From Pseudomonadota bacterium (GTDB lineage Bacteria > Pseudomonadota > Alphaproteobacteria > Rhizobiales > Xanthobacteraceae), in assembly GCA_023390955.1 (NCBI GenBank), contig JAEWBW010000132.1, positions 1 through 19,724 on the forward strand: 19,724 nucleotides of DNA, in the 5' to 3' direction. The notes below the pieces were generated by a model. The model searched no databases and was not told the DNA's origin. It saw nothing but the letters and a program-made list of their open reading frames with translations. How positions within the stretch are numbered: position 1 is the stretch's first letter; each line of letters begins with the position of its first letter. Below, piece by piece: positions 1 to 7,388 of this stretch. The position numbers and the translations under genes were made by a program.

Positions 1-50
1 CAATTGCGCATCATAGTTCGCGCCCAAGAGGCGCGCCCCGGAATGACAGG
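1..50. repeat. Truncated Bradyrhizobium-type dispersed palindromic repeat
   Basis: The minus strand here carries CATTCCGGGGCGCGCC, a 5-nt loop, then GGCGCG, giving a 6-bp stem (19-24 with 30-35). The window edge begins inside a second palindrome, CAATTGCGCATC. CATTCCGGGGCG-type elements are, as I remember, abundant in intergenic DNA of Bradyrhizobium and relatives. It sits just after the stop of the minus-strand transglycosylase gene. It is cut by the window edge, so its full length and family cannot be judged. Confidence 0.45.
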
Positions 51-55
51 GAGCC

Positions 56-1015
56 CTACCCCGGCACGCCCCTGTTCTTCAGCACGAAGCACGCGCCGCC
101 GGCTTTGCGGATGCGGGTGCAGAGTTCGTCGGCTTCGGGACGCGTGTCGGCACCGATGCGGACCTGGTAGAAGGCGCGCGTGCCGCGGCTGCGCATCACC
201 GAGCTGAGCAGGCTCGGATCGCGCTCGCCGATCACCGAGCTGAGGCGCCCGACGGCGCGGGCATACATCGCCAGCGCCTTGTTGCGATCAAAGCCGGCGG
301 CAAGCTGCACGCCCCACAGCTTTGCAGCCGCAAGCTCGACGTGCTGCTCCAGCTCGGCGACGAACGGATTGGGTGCGCGCTTCAAGAGCGCCATCAACTC
401 GTGGCAGCTGGTCGGCGGCACGCTCTTGGGATCCTTGCCGCCCTTGCCCGCGTCACGCCAGGCCTCGACCGTGGAGCCGGTGATGGCGAGCACGTAGTTG
501 CGGGTCTGGTCGGGCATGCCGCCGGTGCCGGCGAGCCATTCCTGCACCCGGCGCGGGCCGGCATTGTAGGCGGCGGCCGCGAGGCCGAGATTGCCGAACT
601 GGTTGCGCAGCTCATCGAGAAACTCGGCGGATTTCGGCAGCGCCTGGATCGGATTGAAGGGATCGAGCAGCCCGCGCTCGCTCGCGGTGCCCGGCATGAA
701 CTGGGCGATGCCCTGAGCCTGCTGGCCGCTGCGCGTCACTGGTCCGACCGCATCGGCCTGAAACCGGCTCTCCTGCCAGATCACACGGGCGAAAAACTCC
801 AGCGGCAGGTTGGAGGCGCGCGCGGCGGATTCGATGATCAGGCAGATCGATTCCCGCGTGTCGCTTTCGCGCACGGGCTCGGGCGACGGCTTGGCCGGCG
901 CTTCGGGGCCGAGCTGCGTGGGCGGGACGGTCACGTCCTCGGCCAACGCCGGCGTGCACAGGAGTGCTGCCGCGAGCACCCGCCAGATCAGCCCTTGCGC
1001 CCGTACAAACCGCAT
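56..1015 (-). CDS. Lytic transglycosylase (SLT) with C-terminal SPOR domain
   Basis: Predicted secreted peptidoglycan lytic transglycosylase of 319 aa. It cleaves the glycan backbone between MurNAc and GlcNAc in the periplasm. The N-terminus is a signal peptide (about residues 1-25, hydrophobic WRVLAAALLCTPALA). A Pro-rich linker follows, then a goose-lysozyme-like SLT fold at about 55-175. That fold shows the catalytic Glu82 in WQESRF, GIAQFMPGTA at 102-111 and AYNAGP at 149-154. The C-terminal 80 residues (about 234-313) look like a SPOR domain: WGVQLAAGF, then YQVRIGADTRPEADELC and AGGACFVL, a pattern that binds denuded septal glycans. The start at 1015 is preferred over the upstream one at 1057 because GGGAG lies 5 nt before the ATG and the signal peptide begins there. 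It is divergent from the HAD gene across 82 bp. Family assignment is firm; a role at the septum is inference from SPOR. Confidence 0.9.
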   Translation of the reverse strand: MRFVRAQGLIWRVLAAALLCTPALAEDVTVPPTQLGPEAPAKPSPEPVRESDTRESICLIIESAARASNLPLEFFARVIWQESRFQADAVGPVTRSGQQAQGIAQFMPGTASERGLLDPFNPIQALPKSAEFLDELRNQFGNLGLAAAAYNAGPRRVQEWLAGTGGMPDQTRNYVLAITGSTVEAWRDAGKGGKDPKSVPPTSCHELMALLKRAPNPFVAELEQHVELAAAKLWGVQLAAGFDRNKALAMYARAVGRLSSVIGERDPSLLSSVMRSRGTRAFYQVRIGADTRPEADELCTRIRKAGGACFVLKNRGVPG

Positions 1016-1097
1016 TTTGCTCCCGACATCTGCCCTTGAACTCAGGCCCCAAGGCAACTAGCAACGGCCGGAATATGCAACGCAGAGCCCGGCAAAA

Positions 1098-1742
1098 ATG
1101 CAGACAATCTATTTTGATCTCGACGGCACGCTGACCGACCCAAAGCCGGGGATCACGGGTTCGATCCAATATGCCCTGGAGAAGCTGGGACAGCCGGTTC
1201 CGAGCCAGGACGAACTGACCTGGTGCATCGGCCCGCCCCTGCTTGCCAGCCTGAAGAAATTGACGGGAACCGATGCGCTGGCCGACCAAGCGCTGCTGCT
1301 CTACCGCGAGCGGTTTTCCAACGTCGGCCTGTTCGAGAACACGCCCTATCAGGGCATCCATGACACGCTGGCCACTGTGGCCGCGACCGGCGCGCGCATG
1401 TTCGTGGCGACAAGTAAGCCCGCCGTCTACGCCGAACGCATCGTCGCCCATTTCGGCCTGCGCGACTATTTCGAACGCGTGTTCGGCTCCGAGCTCGACG
1501 GCACCCGGGTCGACAAGCGCGACCTGCTTCGCTACGCGCTCGAAGAGGCCAAGGTCGACCCGCGCAACGCGATCATGATCGGCGACCGCAGCCATGACGT
1601 CGTCGGCGCCAGGACCAACGGCATGACCGCGATCGGCGTGCTCTACGGCTATGGCAGCGAAGCCGAGCTACGGGATGCCGGCGCGCATCACATCTGCGCC
1701 GCGCATCCCGACGTGCTGCCCCATTGCGCAGGGGCTGCGTAA
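1098..1742 (+). CDS. HAD-family hydrolase, phosphoglycolate phosphatase-like
   Basis: Cytosolic phosphatase of 214 aa in HAD subfamily IA. Motif I is FDLDGTLTD, with nucleophile Asp7 and acid/base Asp9. Motif II is ATSKP with Thr105/Ser106. A conserved Lys140 follows, and the metal-binding motif IV is MIGDRSHDVVGA with Asp163 and Asp167. An alpha-helical cap at about 15-85 fits the Gph/CbbZ type of phosphoglycolate phosphatase, but HAD specificity cannot be read from sequence, so the substrate is open. The Shine-Dalgarno is weak. The start is supported because the beta strand of motif I begins at residue 4, leaving no room for a later start. The gene is divergent from the transglycosylase and ends 3 bp from the convergent stop of the aldoxime dehydratase gene, with no room for a separate terminator. 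Confidence 0.85.
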   Translation: MQTIYFDLDGTLTDPKPGITGSIQYALEKLGQPVPSQDELTWCIGPPLLASLKKLTGTDALADQALLLYRERFSNVGLFENTPYQGIHDTLATVAATGARMFVATSKPAVYAERIVAHFGLRDYFERVFGSELDGTRVDKRDLLRYALEEAKVDPRNAIMIGDRSHDVVGARTNGMTAIGVLYGYGSEAELRDAGAHHICAAHPDVLPHCAGAA

Positions 1743-1745
1743 GCC

Positions 1746-2786
1746 TCAGGCGCTGACGGTCTCGACCGCCGCGAGCATGCCCGTCCCGGGATGGCAGTCG
1801 CGATACTCGAAGAACTGCTCGTCGGCGGCGGCGACCGTGACCTCGTGATACAGCCGCAGCTTTGCGGATGGACCGAGCGTCGAGAGATATTTCATCGCGG
1901 CGCCAAAAATCCTGACGTGGGTCGGATGCGACTCCGCCCAGCGCTCCAGCGCAGCGAGGCTCTTCCAACAGCTCTGGCCGTAGGATTTTTCGCTCAATCC
2001 ACCGTCAGCCGTGAGCACCTGCATGTAACGATTGGCGTAGCAGCCGATGCCGAGGCCATCGTCGCGCAGGAAATCCATGCCCTCGCGGAGCACAGGCTCG
2101 ACGTCACCGAGATAGAGCTGTCGCTCGGAGGCCTCCGTATCGCTCCAGTCCTGCCCCGAACGGATCAGGCAGAGATTGTCGTGCGCGACGACGCGCAGCC
2201 GCGCACCATCGCGGACGAGAGTCGGACTGCCACCCGGCGTCATCGCATCGGTCTGCGACAGCGGAATGCGGTCGCGCATGCCGCCCCAATAGGCGTGCTC
2301 CTGCACCTCGCCGCTCATGCCGTCGGCGATCACGGCAAGCCCCTCGGGGCGTCCGAGCGAGGAGAACAGCGTCTCGTGACGCGCAACTGACGGCCTCAGC
2401 ACCTCGATGAAGGTGCCGATGCCATCCGTCCCTGTCCCGGTCCACGCCTCGCGCGCAGGCCCGAACCAGGCGTCGAAGCGTCCGATGTCGTCCCAGTACG
2501 CCACGGAGACAATGTTGGTCATTCCGGCCTGGTCGACATATTGCGCGCGGTCCCAATGGGTCGGACCGTCAGCCGCCACAAAGCGCTTCGCGACTTGAGC
2601 GAGCGCAGCGGTCGCGGCTGCCGGCGCCGTGCCGCGATACTGCACGCCGAAATAGGCCATCACGACACGGCTGACGGCAGGCTTGTAGCGCGCCACGAAG
2701 GACGGATATGGCGGCTGATAATCGTCCGGCACCCGCTTGTGGCGCGAGCGCTCGGTTTCGAGATGCGGAGGAATTGCGGATTCCAT
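1746..2786 (-). CDS. oxd: Heme-dependent aldoxime dehydratase (phenylacetaldoxime dehydratase family)
   Basis: Predicted cytosolic lyase of 346 aa that dehydrates aldoximes to nitriles with direct substrate N-coordination to heme b. The whole length fits the Oxd family, whose members are about 350 aa. Visible landmarks are the N-terminal YQPPYPSFVARY, the ferredoxin-like core with VMAYFGVQYRG, YANRYMQVL, KSYGQSCWKSL, ESHPTH (His287 and His290, candidate proximal heme ligands) and LRLYHEV (His314, candidate distal catalytic His). Arg171/Arg173 and Ser210 are placed where the family has its catalytic Arg and Ser; the exact alignment is inferred. The ATG at 2786 is chosen because GGGGAGGG lies about 7 nt upstream; a TTG 6 bp earlier abuts that site. 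It follows the nitrilase gene by 27 bp on the same strand, so the pair is probably one operon with consecutive reactions. Confidence 0.88.
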   Translation of the reverse strand: MESAIPPHLETERSRHKRVPDDYQPPYPSFVARYKPAVSRVVMAYFGVQYRGTAPAAATAALAQVAKRFVAADGPTHWDRAQYVDQAGMTNIVSVAYWDDIGRFDAWFGPAREAWTGTGTDGIGTFIEVLRPSVARHETLFSSLGRPEGLAVIADGMSGEVQEHAYWGGMRDRIPLSQTDAMTPGGSPTLVRDGARLRVVAHDNLCLIRSGQDWSDTEASERQLYLGDVEPVLREGMDFLRDDGLGIGCYANRYMQVLTADGGLSEKSYGQSCWKSLAALERWAESHPTHVRIFGAAMKYLSTLGPSAKLRLYHEVTVAAADEQFFEYRDCHPGTGMLAAVETVSA

Positions 2787-2813
2787 GACCAAACCCTCCC
2801 CTGGCGATGGCGC

Positions 2814-3830
2814 TCAGCTCGCGGCCGCTGCGATGTCGGCGGGATCGATGGTGTCGACCGGCAGTGCGAACTGCTCGACACGCTGGTAGCGCTTCTTGTT
2901 GAGCAGCAGGCGCGTGACGTCGGGGCGCGAATAGTGCCCGGCGGGATCGGCCGCGTTCTTGGCGACGCCAATGGCACCGAGATCGATCTCCGCGATCAGC
3001 AGACCTTCCTGATCCGGCGCCAGCTTGTCGCCGATCTGGCTGCCGTCGGGACCGTAGATCGCGGCAAAGCCACCGCCGGCATGCAGCAGCGCATTCTTGT
3101 CGGGCCGGTCGCAAAGTTCGTCGATCATCGCCTGCGAGACGGTGGCGCACGGCGCGAGCACGAAGCACGAGCCTTCCACCGCGTAGACGCGCGAGGCCGC
3201 ATTATTCACTTCGGCGCCGAGCGCGGGCGCGAAAGGATCGTAGAGCGAAAAGCTCGGCCAGGCCGCGACATGCACCTGCTCGTTCTGGGCATACATCGCG
3301 TATTTCGACAGCGGCTGCAGATGCTCCCAACAGCAGAGCGCGCCGAGCCGGCCGATGCCGGGCCGGTCGTGCACGGCGAGATCGCTGCCGTCGCCCTCGC
3401 CATAGACGGTGCGCTCGGCATGGGTCGGCCGCAGTTTGCGGCGCTTTGCGATGGTCTCGCCGTCGGGCCCGATCAGCCATTGCGCGAGATACAGGCTGCC
3501 GCCCTCGCGCTCGGACAGGCCGAGCACGGCCGTGAGCTTTGCCTTCCGCACGGCCGCGCGCAGCTTCTCGGCCTGGGGGCTGTCATAGGCGAGCGAGTTG
3601 TCGAAATAGCGCTGCACGAAACCGCGGCCGATCGCCCAGGCCGGCGAGTCCATCCAGATGTGCCAGGGATAGCCGGGGATGAAGGCCTCCGGGAATGCGA
3701 TCAGTTTTGCGCCTTGCCTGGCGGCGTCCTCGATCAGCGCGATCGATTTGTCGATCGAGGCGTCCAGATCGAGCCAGGCTGGTGCCGCCTGCACCACCGC
3801 GACCTTGTACTTCGGATGTTCGATGCCCAT
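2814..3830 (-). CDS. Nitrilase (C-N hydrolase superfamily)
   Basis: Cytosolic nitrilase of 338 aa that hydrolyses a nitrile to the carboxylic acid and ammonia. The catalytic triad is complete: Glu48 in AFPEAFIPGYP, Lys132 in KRRKLRPTHAER and Cys167 in GALCCWEHLQPL. A second conserved Glu, Glu139, lies in HAER. PGYPWHIW and CWEHLQPL are typical of true nitrilases (branch 1) rather than amidases or carbamoylases, and the length is normal for that branch. The ATG at 3830 has GGGAGG about 5 nt upstream and begins the domain directly (YKVAVVQAAP); the longer frame upstream is not supported. It is first in a two-gene unit with the aldoxime dehydratase and is divergent from an AraC regulator. Whether arylaceto-, aliphatic or mandelonitrile-type substrates are preferred cannot be told from sequence. 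Confidence 0.92.
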   Translation of the reverse strand: MGIEHPKYKVAVVQAAPAWLDLDASIDKSIALIEDAARQGAKLIAFPEAFIPGYPWHIWMDSPAWAIGRGFVQRYFDNSLAYDSPQAEKLRAAVRKAKLTAVLGLSEREGGSLYLAQWLIGPDGETIAKRRKLRPTHAERTVYGEGDGSDLAVHDRPGIGRLGALCCWEHLQPLSKYAMYAQNEQVHVAAWPSFSLYDPFAPALGAEVNNAASRVYAVEGSCFVLAPCATVSQAMIDELCDRPDKNALLHAGGGFAAIYGPDGSQIGDKLAPDQEGLLIAEIDLGAIGVAKNAADPAGHYSRPDVTRLLLNKKRYQRVEQFALPVDTIDPADIAAAAS

Positions 3831-3920
3831 TCCCGCCTCCCTGATGCGCTTCGCGTGGACCAGCCGCCACAACCGCTTTCCGGTTGATCGGGGCGTAGGT
3901 CCGATGCAGTCTATTGCGCC

Positions 3921-3970
3921 AACCGGACGACGGGCGCTCGACCGCCGCGGAACAAAAACTCGACCGGACG
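3921..3970. promoter_or_regulatory. Repeated ACCG half-sites between nitrilase and AraC genes
   Basis: The 230-bp divergent spacer holds ACCGGACG at 3922-3929 and again at 3963-3970, 41 bp apart, plus CTCGACCG at 3937-3944 and again at 3959-3966, 22 bp apart. The 22-bp step is about two helical turns, as is usual for direct half-sites of AraC-family activators. A separate inverted pair AACCG-N5-CGGTT lies at 3871-3885. Binding by the adjacent regulator is inferred. I could not assign convincing -35/-10 elements on either strand. Confidence 0.4.
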
Positions 3971-4060
3971 CGATCGCCGAGGCGGTACGGAACTTGCCTC
4001 GCATCGGGGCCGATCAGCGCCGACAGGCGGTTACGCGGGAAGGGACAGGGAGGCTTGCCG

Positions 4061-5017
4061 ATGACGCTCCAGTTCACCACGGACGGCAGCCCCGGCCACC
4101 GACGCCTGGCGCTGTGGCAGGACATCGTCTGTGACGTTTTCGTCGAGCTCGACTGCAAATCCGATCTCGGCAACGCCTTCCGCGGCTCGGTCACGCAGGC
4201 CTCGCTTGGACGCGCTGTCTGTTCGGACGTCAGCTCGGATCGCCAGCATGTCTTCCGGACGCCGTCGCGGATCGCCCGCTCCGGCCAGGACTTTGTGTTG
4301 ATCGCGCTCGGCAATCGCGGACGCGGCGGCATCGTGCAGGACGGCCGCGAGACCGTGATCGAACCCGGCCAGTTCGCGCTCTACGACACCACGCGGCCCT
4401 ATCAGCTGAAATTCGACGACGCCTTCACGCAGACGATCTTCAAAGTACCGCGCGACATGCTGACCCGGCGGCTCGGCGCCACCGAAGCCATGACGGCGAC
4501 GGCCTTCGGCGCGGACGTGCCGCTGCAGCGGCTGGCCTATGATTTCATCTTCAGCCTCTGCCACAGCGCGGACCGGATCGACCCGGGCCACGCGACTGCG
4601 CTGTCCGAGCAGGCGGTCGATCTGGTCGCGATGGCGCTGAGCGAACGGCTCGGCCAGACGTCGCTGCCGTCATCGACCCACCGCTCCGCCCTGCTCTACC
4701 GGCTGAAAGCGCATATCCGCAGCCACCTCGCCGATCCGGATTTGTCACTAACGGAGACGGCAATCGCGCTCGGCATCTCGCCACGCTATGTCAACGATCT
4801 CCTCGCCGACGACGGCACCTCGTTCCAGCGCCACGTGCTCGCCGAACGTCTCGCGCAATGCAAGCGCGACCTCGCCTCACCCATGCTGGCGCATCGCCAT
4901 GTCGGCGAGATCGCCTTTGCCTGGGGCTTTAACGACCTCTCGCATTTCGGCCGCGTCTTCCGCGAGCATTTTGGCATGTCGCCGCGCGACTTCAGGCAGA
5001 GCCAGTTGCCGCATTAG
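4061..5017 (+). CDS. AraC-family transcriptional regulator
   Basis: Predicted cytosolic activator of 318 aa. The N-terminal two thirds look like the AraC_binding_2 type of ligand domain found in NitR- and FeaR-like regulators (VFRTPSRIARSGQDFVLIAL, then EPGQFALYDTTRPYQLKFDD). The C-terminal DNA-binding domain has both helix-turn-helices: LSLTETAIALGISPRYVNDLL at about 228-248 and VGEIAFAWGFNDLSHFGRVFR at about 281-301, ending in the usual GMSPRDFR. The ATG at 4061 is chosen for GGGAGG about 8 nt upstream and because the domain begins immediately; the frame extends 49 codons further up without a ribosome site. It is divergent from the nitrilase-oxd pair, so it probably controls that pair in response to a nitrile, aldoxime or product. 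The family call is firm and the target is inferred. Confidence 0.88.
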   Translation: MTLQFTTDGSPGHRRLALWQDIVCDVFVELDCKSDLGNAFRGSVTQASLGRAVCSDVSSDRQHVFRTPSRIARSGQDFVLIALGNRGRGGIVQDGRETVIEPGQFALYDTTRPYQLKFDDAFTQTIFKVPRDMLTRRLGATEAMTATAFGADVPLQRLAYDFIFSLCHSADRIDPGHATALSEQAVDLVAMALSERLGQTSLPSSTHRSALLYRLKAHIRSHLADPDLSLTETAIALGISPRYVNDLLADDGTSFQRHVLAERLAQCKRDLASPMLAHRHVGEIAFAWGFNDLSHFGRVFREHFGMSPRDFRQSQLPH

Positions 5018-5023
5018 CGGAGA

Positions 5024-5941
5024 TCAAGCCCCCTTCGCGTAGGTCCGCAACCGTCGCGCGACCATCGACATCATGGCCTCGCGCAGCGGATCCTGCGAGC
5101 CGCGCATCCAGGCGGCGGCCAGCGGCAAGCGGCCGACCGCGCCGGTGCGCTCCAGCTTGAGTGGCACGAAGCGAACACCTGAGATCGCCATGCGCGAGGT
5201 CCAGCGCGGCACGATGGCGAGCCCGAGCCGCGCCGCCACCATGTTGACGATGGTCTGCTTCTCGTCGGCGACCTGAACGACGCGCGGGCTGAGGCCGGCG
5301 TCCTCGAACAGCGTCATGACCAGCGCATGGCTGTGCGGCCGCGAGCGGCGGTCCGGCACGATCATCGGCTGGTCGGCGATGTCGGCGAGCGACACGGATT
5401 TTCGGCGCGCGAGCGCATGCCGTTGCGACAGCGCGACGATCGCCGTCTCCATCAGCAGCGGCTGGAATTCGAGGCGCTTGTCGGCACGGTCCGGTGGGCG
5501 AACGAAGGCAAGATCGAGCGCACCGGAGAGCAATTTTGGCAGGAGGCGCACAGTCTTGTCCTCGACCAACTGCACCGCGATGTCGGGATGCTCGGCTCGA
5601 AAATCCTTCAGGAGCTGCGGCAAAAGTCCTGCCGCGGCGCTGTCGATAGCGCCGATCCGCAGGCGTCGCGCGCCCTTGCTGCGGGACCTGTTGCGAAAGC
5701 TGCTCTCGACAGCCTCGATGCGCTCCAGGATCGAACGCGCCTCGCGCAGCAGCGCCGCGCCATCCTCAGTCAGCGTCACGACCCGCGTGGTCCTGGCGAA
5801 CAAGCGCGTGCCGAGGTCCTCCTCGAGCAGCCGCAAATGGCGCCCGAGCGCGGACGGCAGCATTTGCAGCTGTTGCGCGGCCCGGCCGAAATGCAGCTGC
5901 TCGGCGGCGGCAACAAAGCATCTGAGCTGGTGCAGCTCCAT
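5024..5941 (-). CDS. LysR-family transcriptional regulator
   Basis: Typical LTTR of 305 aa. The N-terminal winged HTH (residues 1-60) starts MELHQLRCFVAAAEQLHFGRAAQQL and continues SALGRHLRLLEEDLGTRLFART. The effector-binding domain follows from about residue 93 (RRLRIGAIDSAAAGLLPQLL, then LVEDKT, and AFVRPP). The ATG at 5941 has GGGAG 7 nt upstream. It is divergent from the MFS/dehydrogenase pair across 119 bp, the classical arrangement for an LTTR controlling its neighbour. That arrangement, with a tartrate/D-malate dehydrogenase as the enzyme, suggests a DmlR/TtuA-like role. It ends 6 bp from the convergent AraC stop. The inducer is not readable from sequence. Confidence 0.9.
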   Translation of the reverse strand: MELHQLRCFVAAAEQLHFGRAAQQLQMLPSALGRHLRLLEEDLGTRLFARTTRVVTLTEDGAALLREARSILERIEAVESSFRNRSRSKGARRLRIGAIDSAAAGLLPQLLKDFRAEHPDIAVQLVEDKTVRLLPKLLSGALDLAFVRPPDRADKRLEFQPLLMETAIVALSQRHALARRKSVSLADIADQPMIVPDRRSRPHSHALVMTLFEDAGLSPRVVQVADEKQTIVNMVAARLGLAIVPRWTSRMAISGVRFVPLKLERTGAVGRLPLAAAWMRGSQDPLREAMMSMVARRLRTYAKGA

Positions 5942-6060
5942 GATCGATCTCCCGGGCGCCTTATTATCTCAATTTTTTGTATAAACCAGCGCTCATTGAG
6001 TCCGTCTCAAGCCCTCGCCTACCGTCCGGCCGACAATAACAAAGCTATCGGAGGCCCGAG
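5942..6060. promoter_or_regulatory. Divergent lysR/MFS control region
   Basis: This 119-bp spacer is markedly AT-rich in its left half (5961-5985). It has a 9-bp palindrome CTCATTGAG at 5992-6000, and an outer inverted pair CTCAAT (5968-5973) and ATTGAG (5995-6000). TATAAA at 5980-5985 could be a -10 on the plus strand, or TTTATA on the minus strand. Such nested inverted sequences between divergent genes are where an LTTR would bind. The exact T-N11-A box and promoters are not certain. Confidence 0.4.
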
Positions 6061-7368
6061 GTGACCAGCGAATTGCAGACGCGCACATTGCGCAAGGTAT
6101 CCCTGCGCATCGTCCCTTTCATCATGCTGCTGTATTTCGTGGCCTTCATCGACCGCGTGAATATCGGCTTCGCTTCGCTGACCATGAACAAGGACCTCGG
6201 CTTCTCGGCCTCGGTCTACGGGTTCGGCGCCGGCATCTTCTTCTGGGGCTACTTCCTGTTCGAAGTGCCCTCCAACGTCATCCTCGACAAGGTCGGCGCG
6301 CGATTGTGGATCGCACGCGTCATGATCACCTGGGGCCTCGTCTCCGCCGCGATGGCGTTCGTCCAGGGCCAGACCAGCTTCTACATCCTGCGCTTCCTGC
6401 TCGGCGCGGCCGAGGCCGGCTTCTTCCCCGGCATCATCCTCTATCTCTCCTATTGGTTCCCCGCGCGCCAGCGTGCGTCGGTGACAGCCCTGTTCATGGC
6501 TGCAGCTCCCCTCTCGACCGTGCTGGGCTCGCCGCTCTCGACCGCGCTGCTGGAGATGCACGGGCTGCTCGGCTTCAAGGGCTGGCAATGGCTGTTCCTG
6601 ATCGAGGCGCTGCCCGCGATCGTGCTCGGCTTCGTCGTGCTCGGCTACATGACCGACCGGCCCGAACAGGCAAAATGGCTGGCGGCCGACGAGCGCGCCT
6701 GGCTGGTCGATGCCATGGACGGCGAACGCACCAGCAAGGCCGCAACCGCGAGCCACAACATGTGGCGCGGCCTCACCGACCCGCGCGTGCTCGCTCTGGC
6801 GCTGGTCTATTTCGGCACCTCGGCCGGCCTCTACACGCTCGGCGTCTGGGCGCCGCAGATCATCAAGAGTTTTGGCCTGTCCAACATGACCGTCGGCTTC
6901 CTCAACGCGGTGCCGCCGACCGTCGCCGTGATCGCGATGTATCTGTGGTCCTGGCATTCGGACCGCACCAACGAGCGCATCTGGCACGTCGTGATCGCCT
7001 GCCTCGTCGCCACGATCGGGCTTGCGCTGGCCGGCCTTGCCTCGGCCGTCGTCTCGGTGGTGGCTGCGCTGGTCCTGGTCAATGTCGGCATCAGCGCGGC
7101 GAAACCGCCGCTGTGGAGCATGCCGACGCTGTTCCTGTCGGGCCCGGCTGCGGCCAGCGGCATTGCCACGATCAATTCGATCGGTAATCTCGGCGGCTTC
7201 GCCGGCCCGGCGATGATCGGCTGGATCAAGGACCAGACCGGCAGCTTCGCGGGCGGCCTCTATTTCGTCGCTGGCCTGCTGCTGCTGTCCGCCATCATGA
7301 CGCTGCTGCTCGCCCGCTCCATCAACCGCCAGCCGGCGCCCGCCGGTGCGCAGACCCTTTCATCCTGA
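6061..7368 (+). CDS. MFS transporter, anion:cation symporter (ACS) family
   Basis: Inner-membrane permease of 435 aa with about 12 membrane segments. The N-terminal RIVPFIMLLYFVAFIDRVNIGFA and the following FGAGIFFWGYFLFEVPSN are the signature of the ACS family, whose members import organic anions such as tartrate, phthalate, hydroxyphenylacetate or hexonates by proton symport. A central hydrophilic loop lies at about 200-230 (DRPEQAKWLAADERAW). The start is GTG at 6061 with GGAGG about 7 nt upstream. It is followed after 20 bp by a tartrate/D-malate dehydrogenase gene on the same strand, so the likely substrate is a hydroxylated C4 dicarboxylate. That is inference from context only. Confidence 0.88.
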   Translation: MTSELQTRTLRKVSLRIVPFIMLLYFVAFIDRVNIGFASLTMNKDLGFSASVYGFGAGIFFWGYFLFEVPSNVILDKVGARLWIARVMITWGLVSAAMAFVQGQTSFYILRFLLGAAEAGFFPGIILYLSYWFPARQRASVTALFMAAAPLSTVLGSPLSTALLEMHGLLGFKGWQWLFLIEALPAIVLGFVVLGYMTDRPEQAKWLAADERAWLVDAMDGERTSKAATASHNMWRGLTDPRVLALALVYFGTSAGLYTLGVWAPQIIKSFGLSNMTVGFLNAVPPTVAVIAMYLWSWHSDRTNERIWHVVIACLVATIGLALAGLASAVVSVVAALVLVNVGISAAKPPLWSMPTLFLSGPAAASGIATINSIGNLGGFAGPAMIGWIKDQTGSFAGGLYFVAGLLLLSAIMTLLLARSINRQPAPAGAQTLSS

Positions 7369-7388
7369 CCCACGCGAGAACGATAGAC

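Noticed and set aside
2787..2792. Upstream TTG start for the aldoxime dehydratase
   Set aside because: The TTG abuts the GGGGAGGG ribosome site, while the ATG at 2786 has normal spacing.
2541..3887. A 448-codon plus-strand frame opposite the nitrilase and oxd genes
   Set aside because: It is a shadow of two genes with complete catalytic motifs on the other strand.
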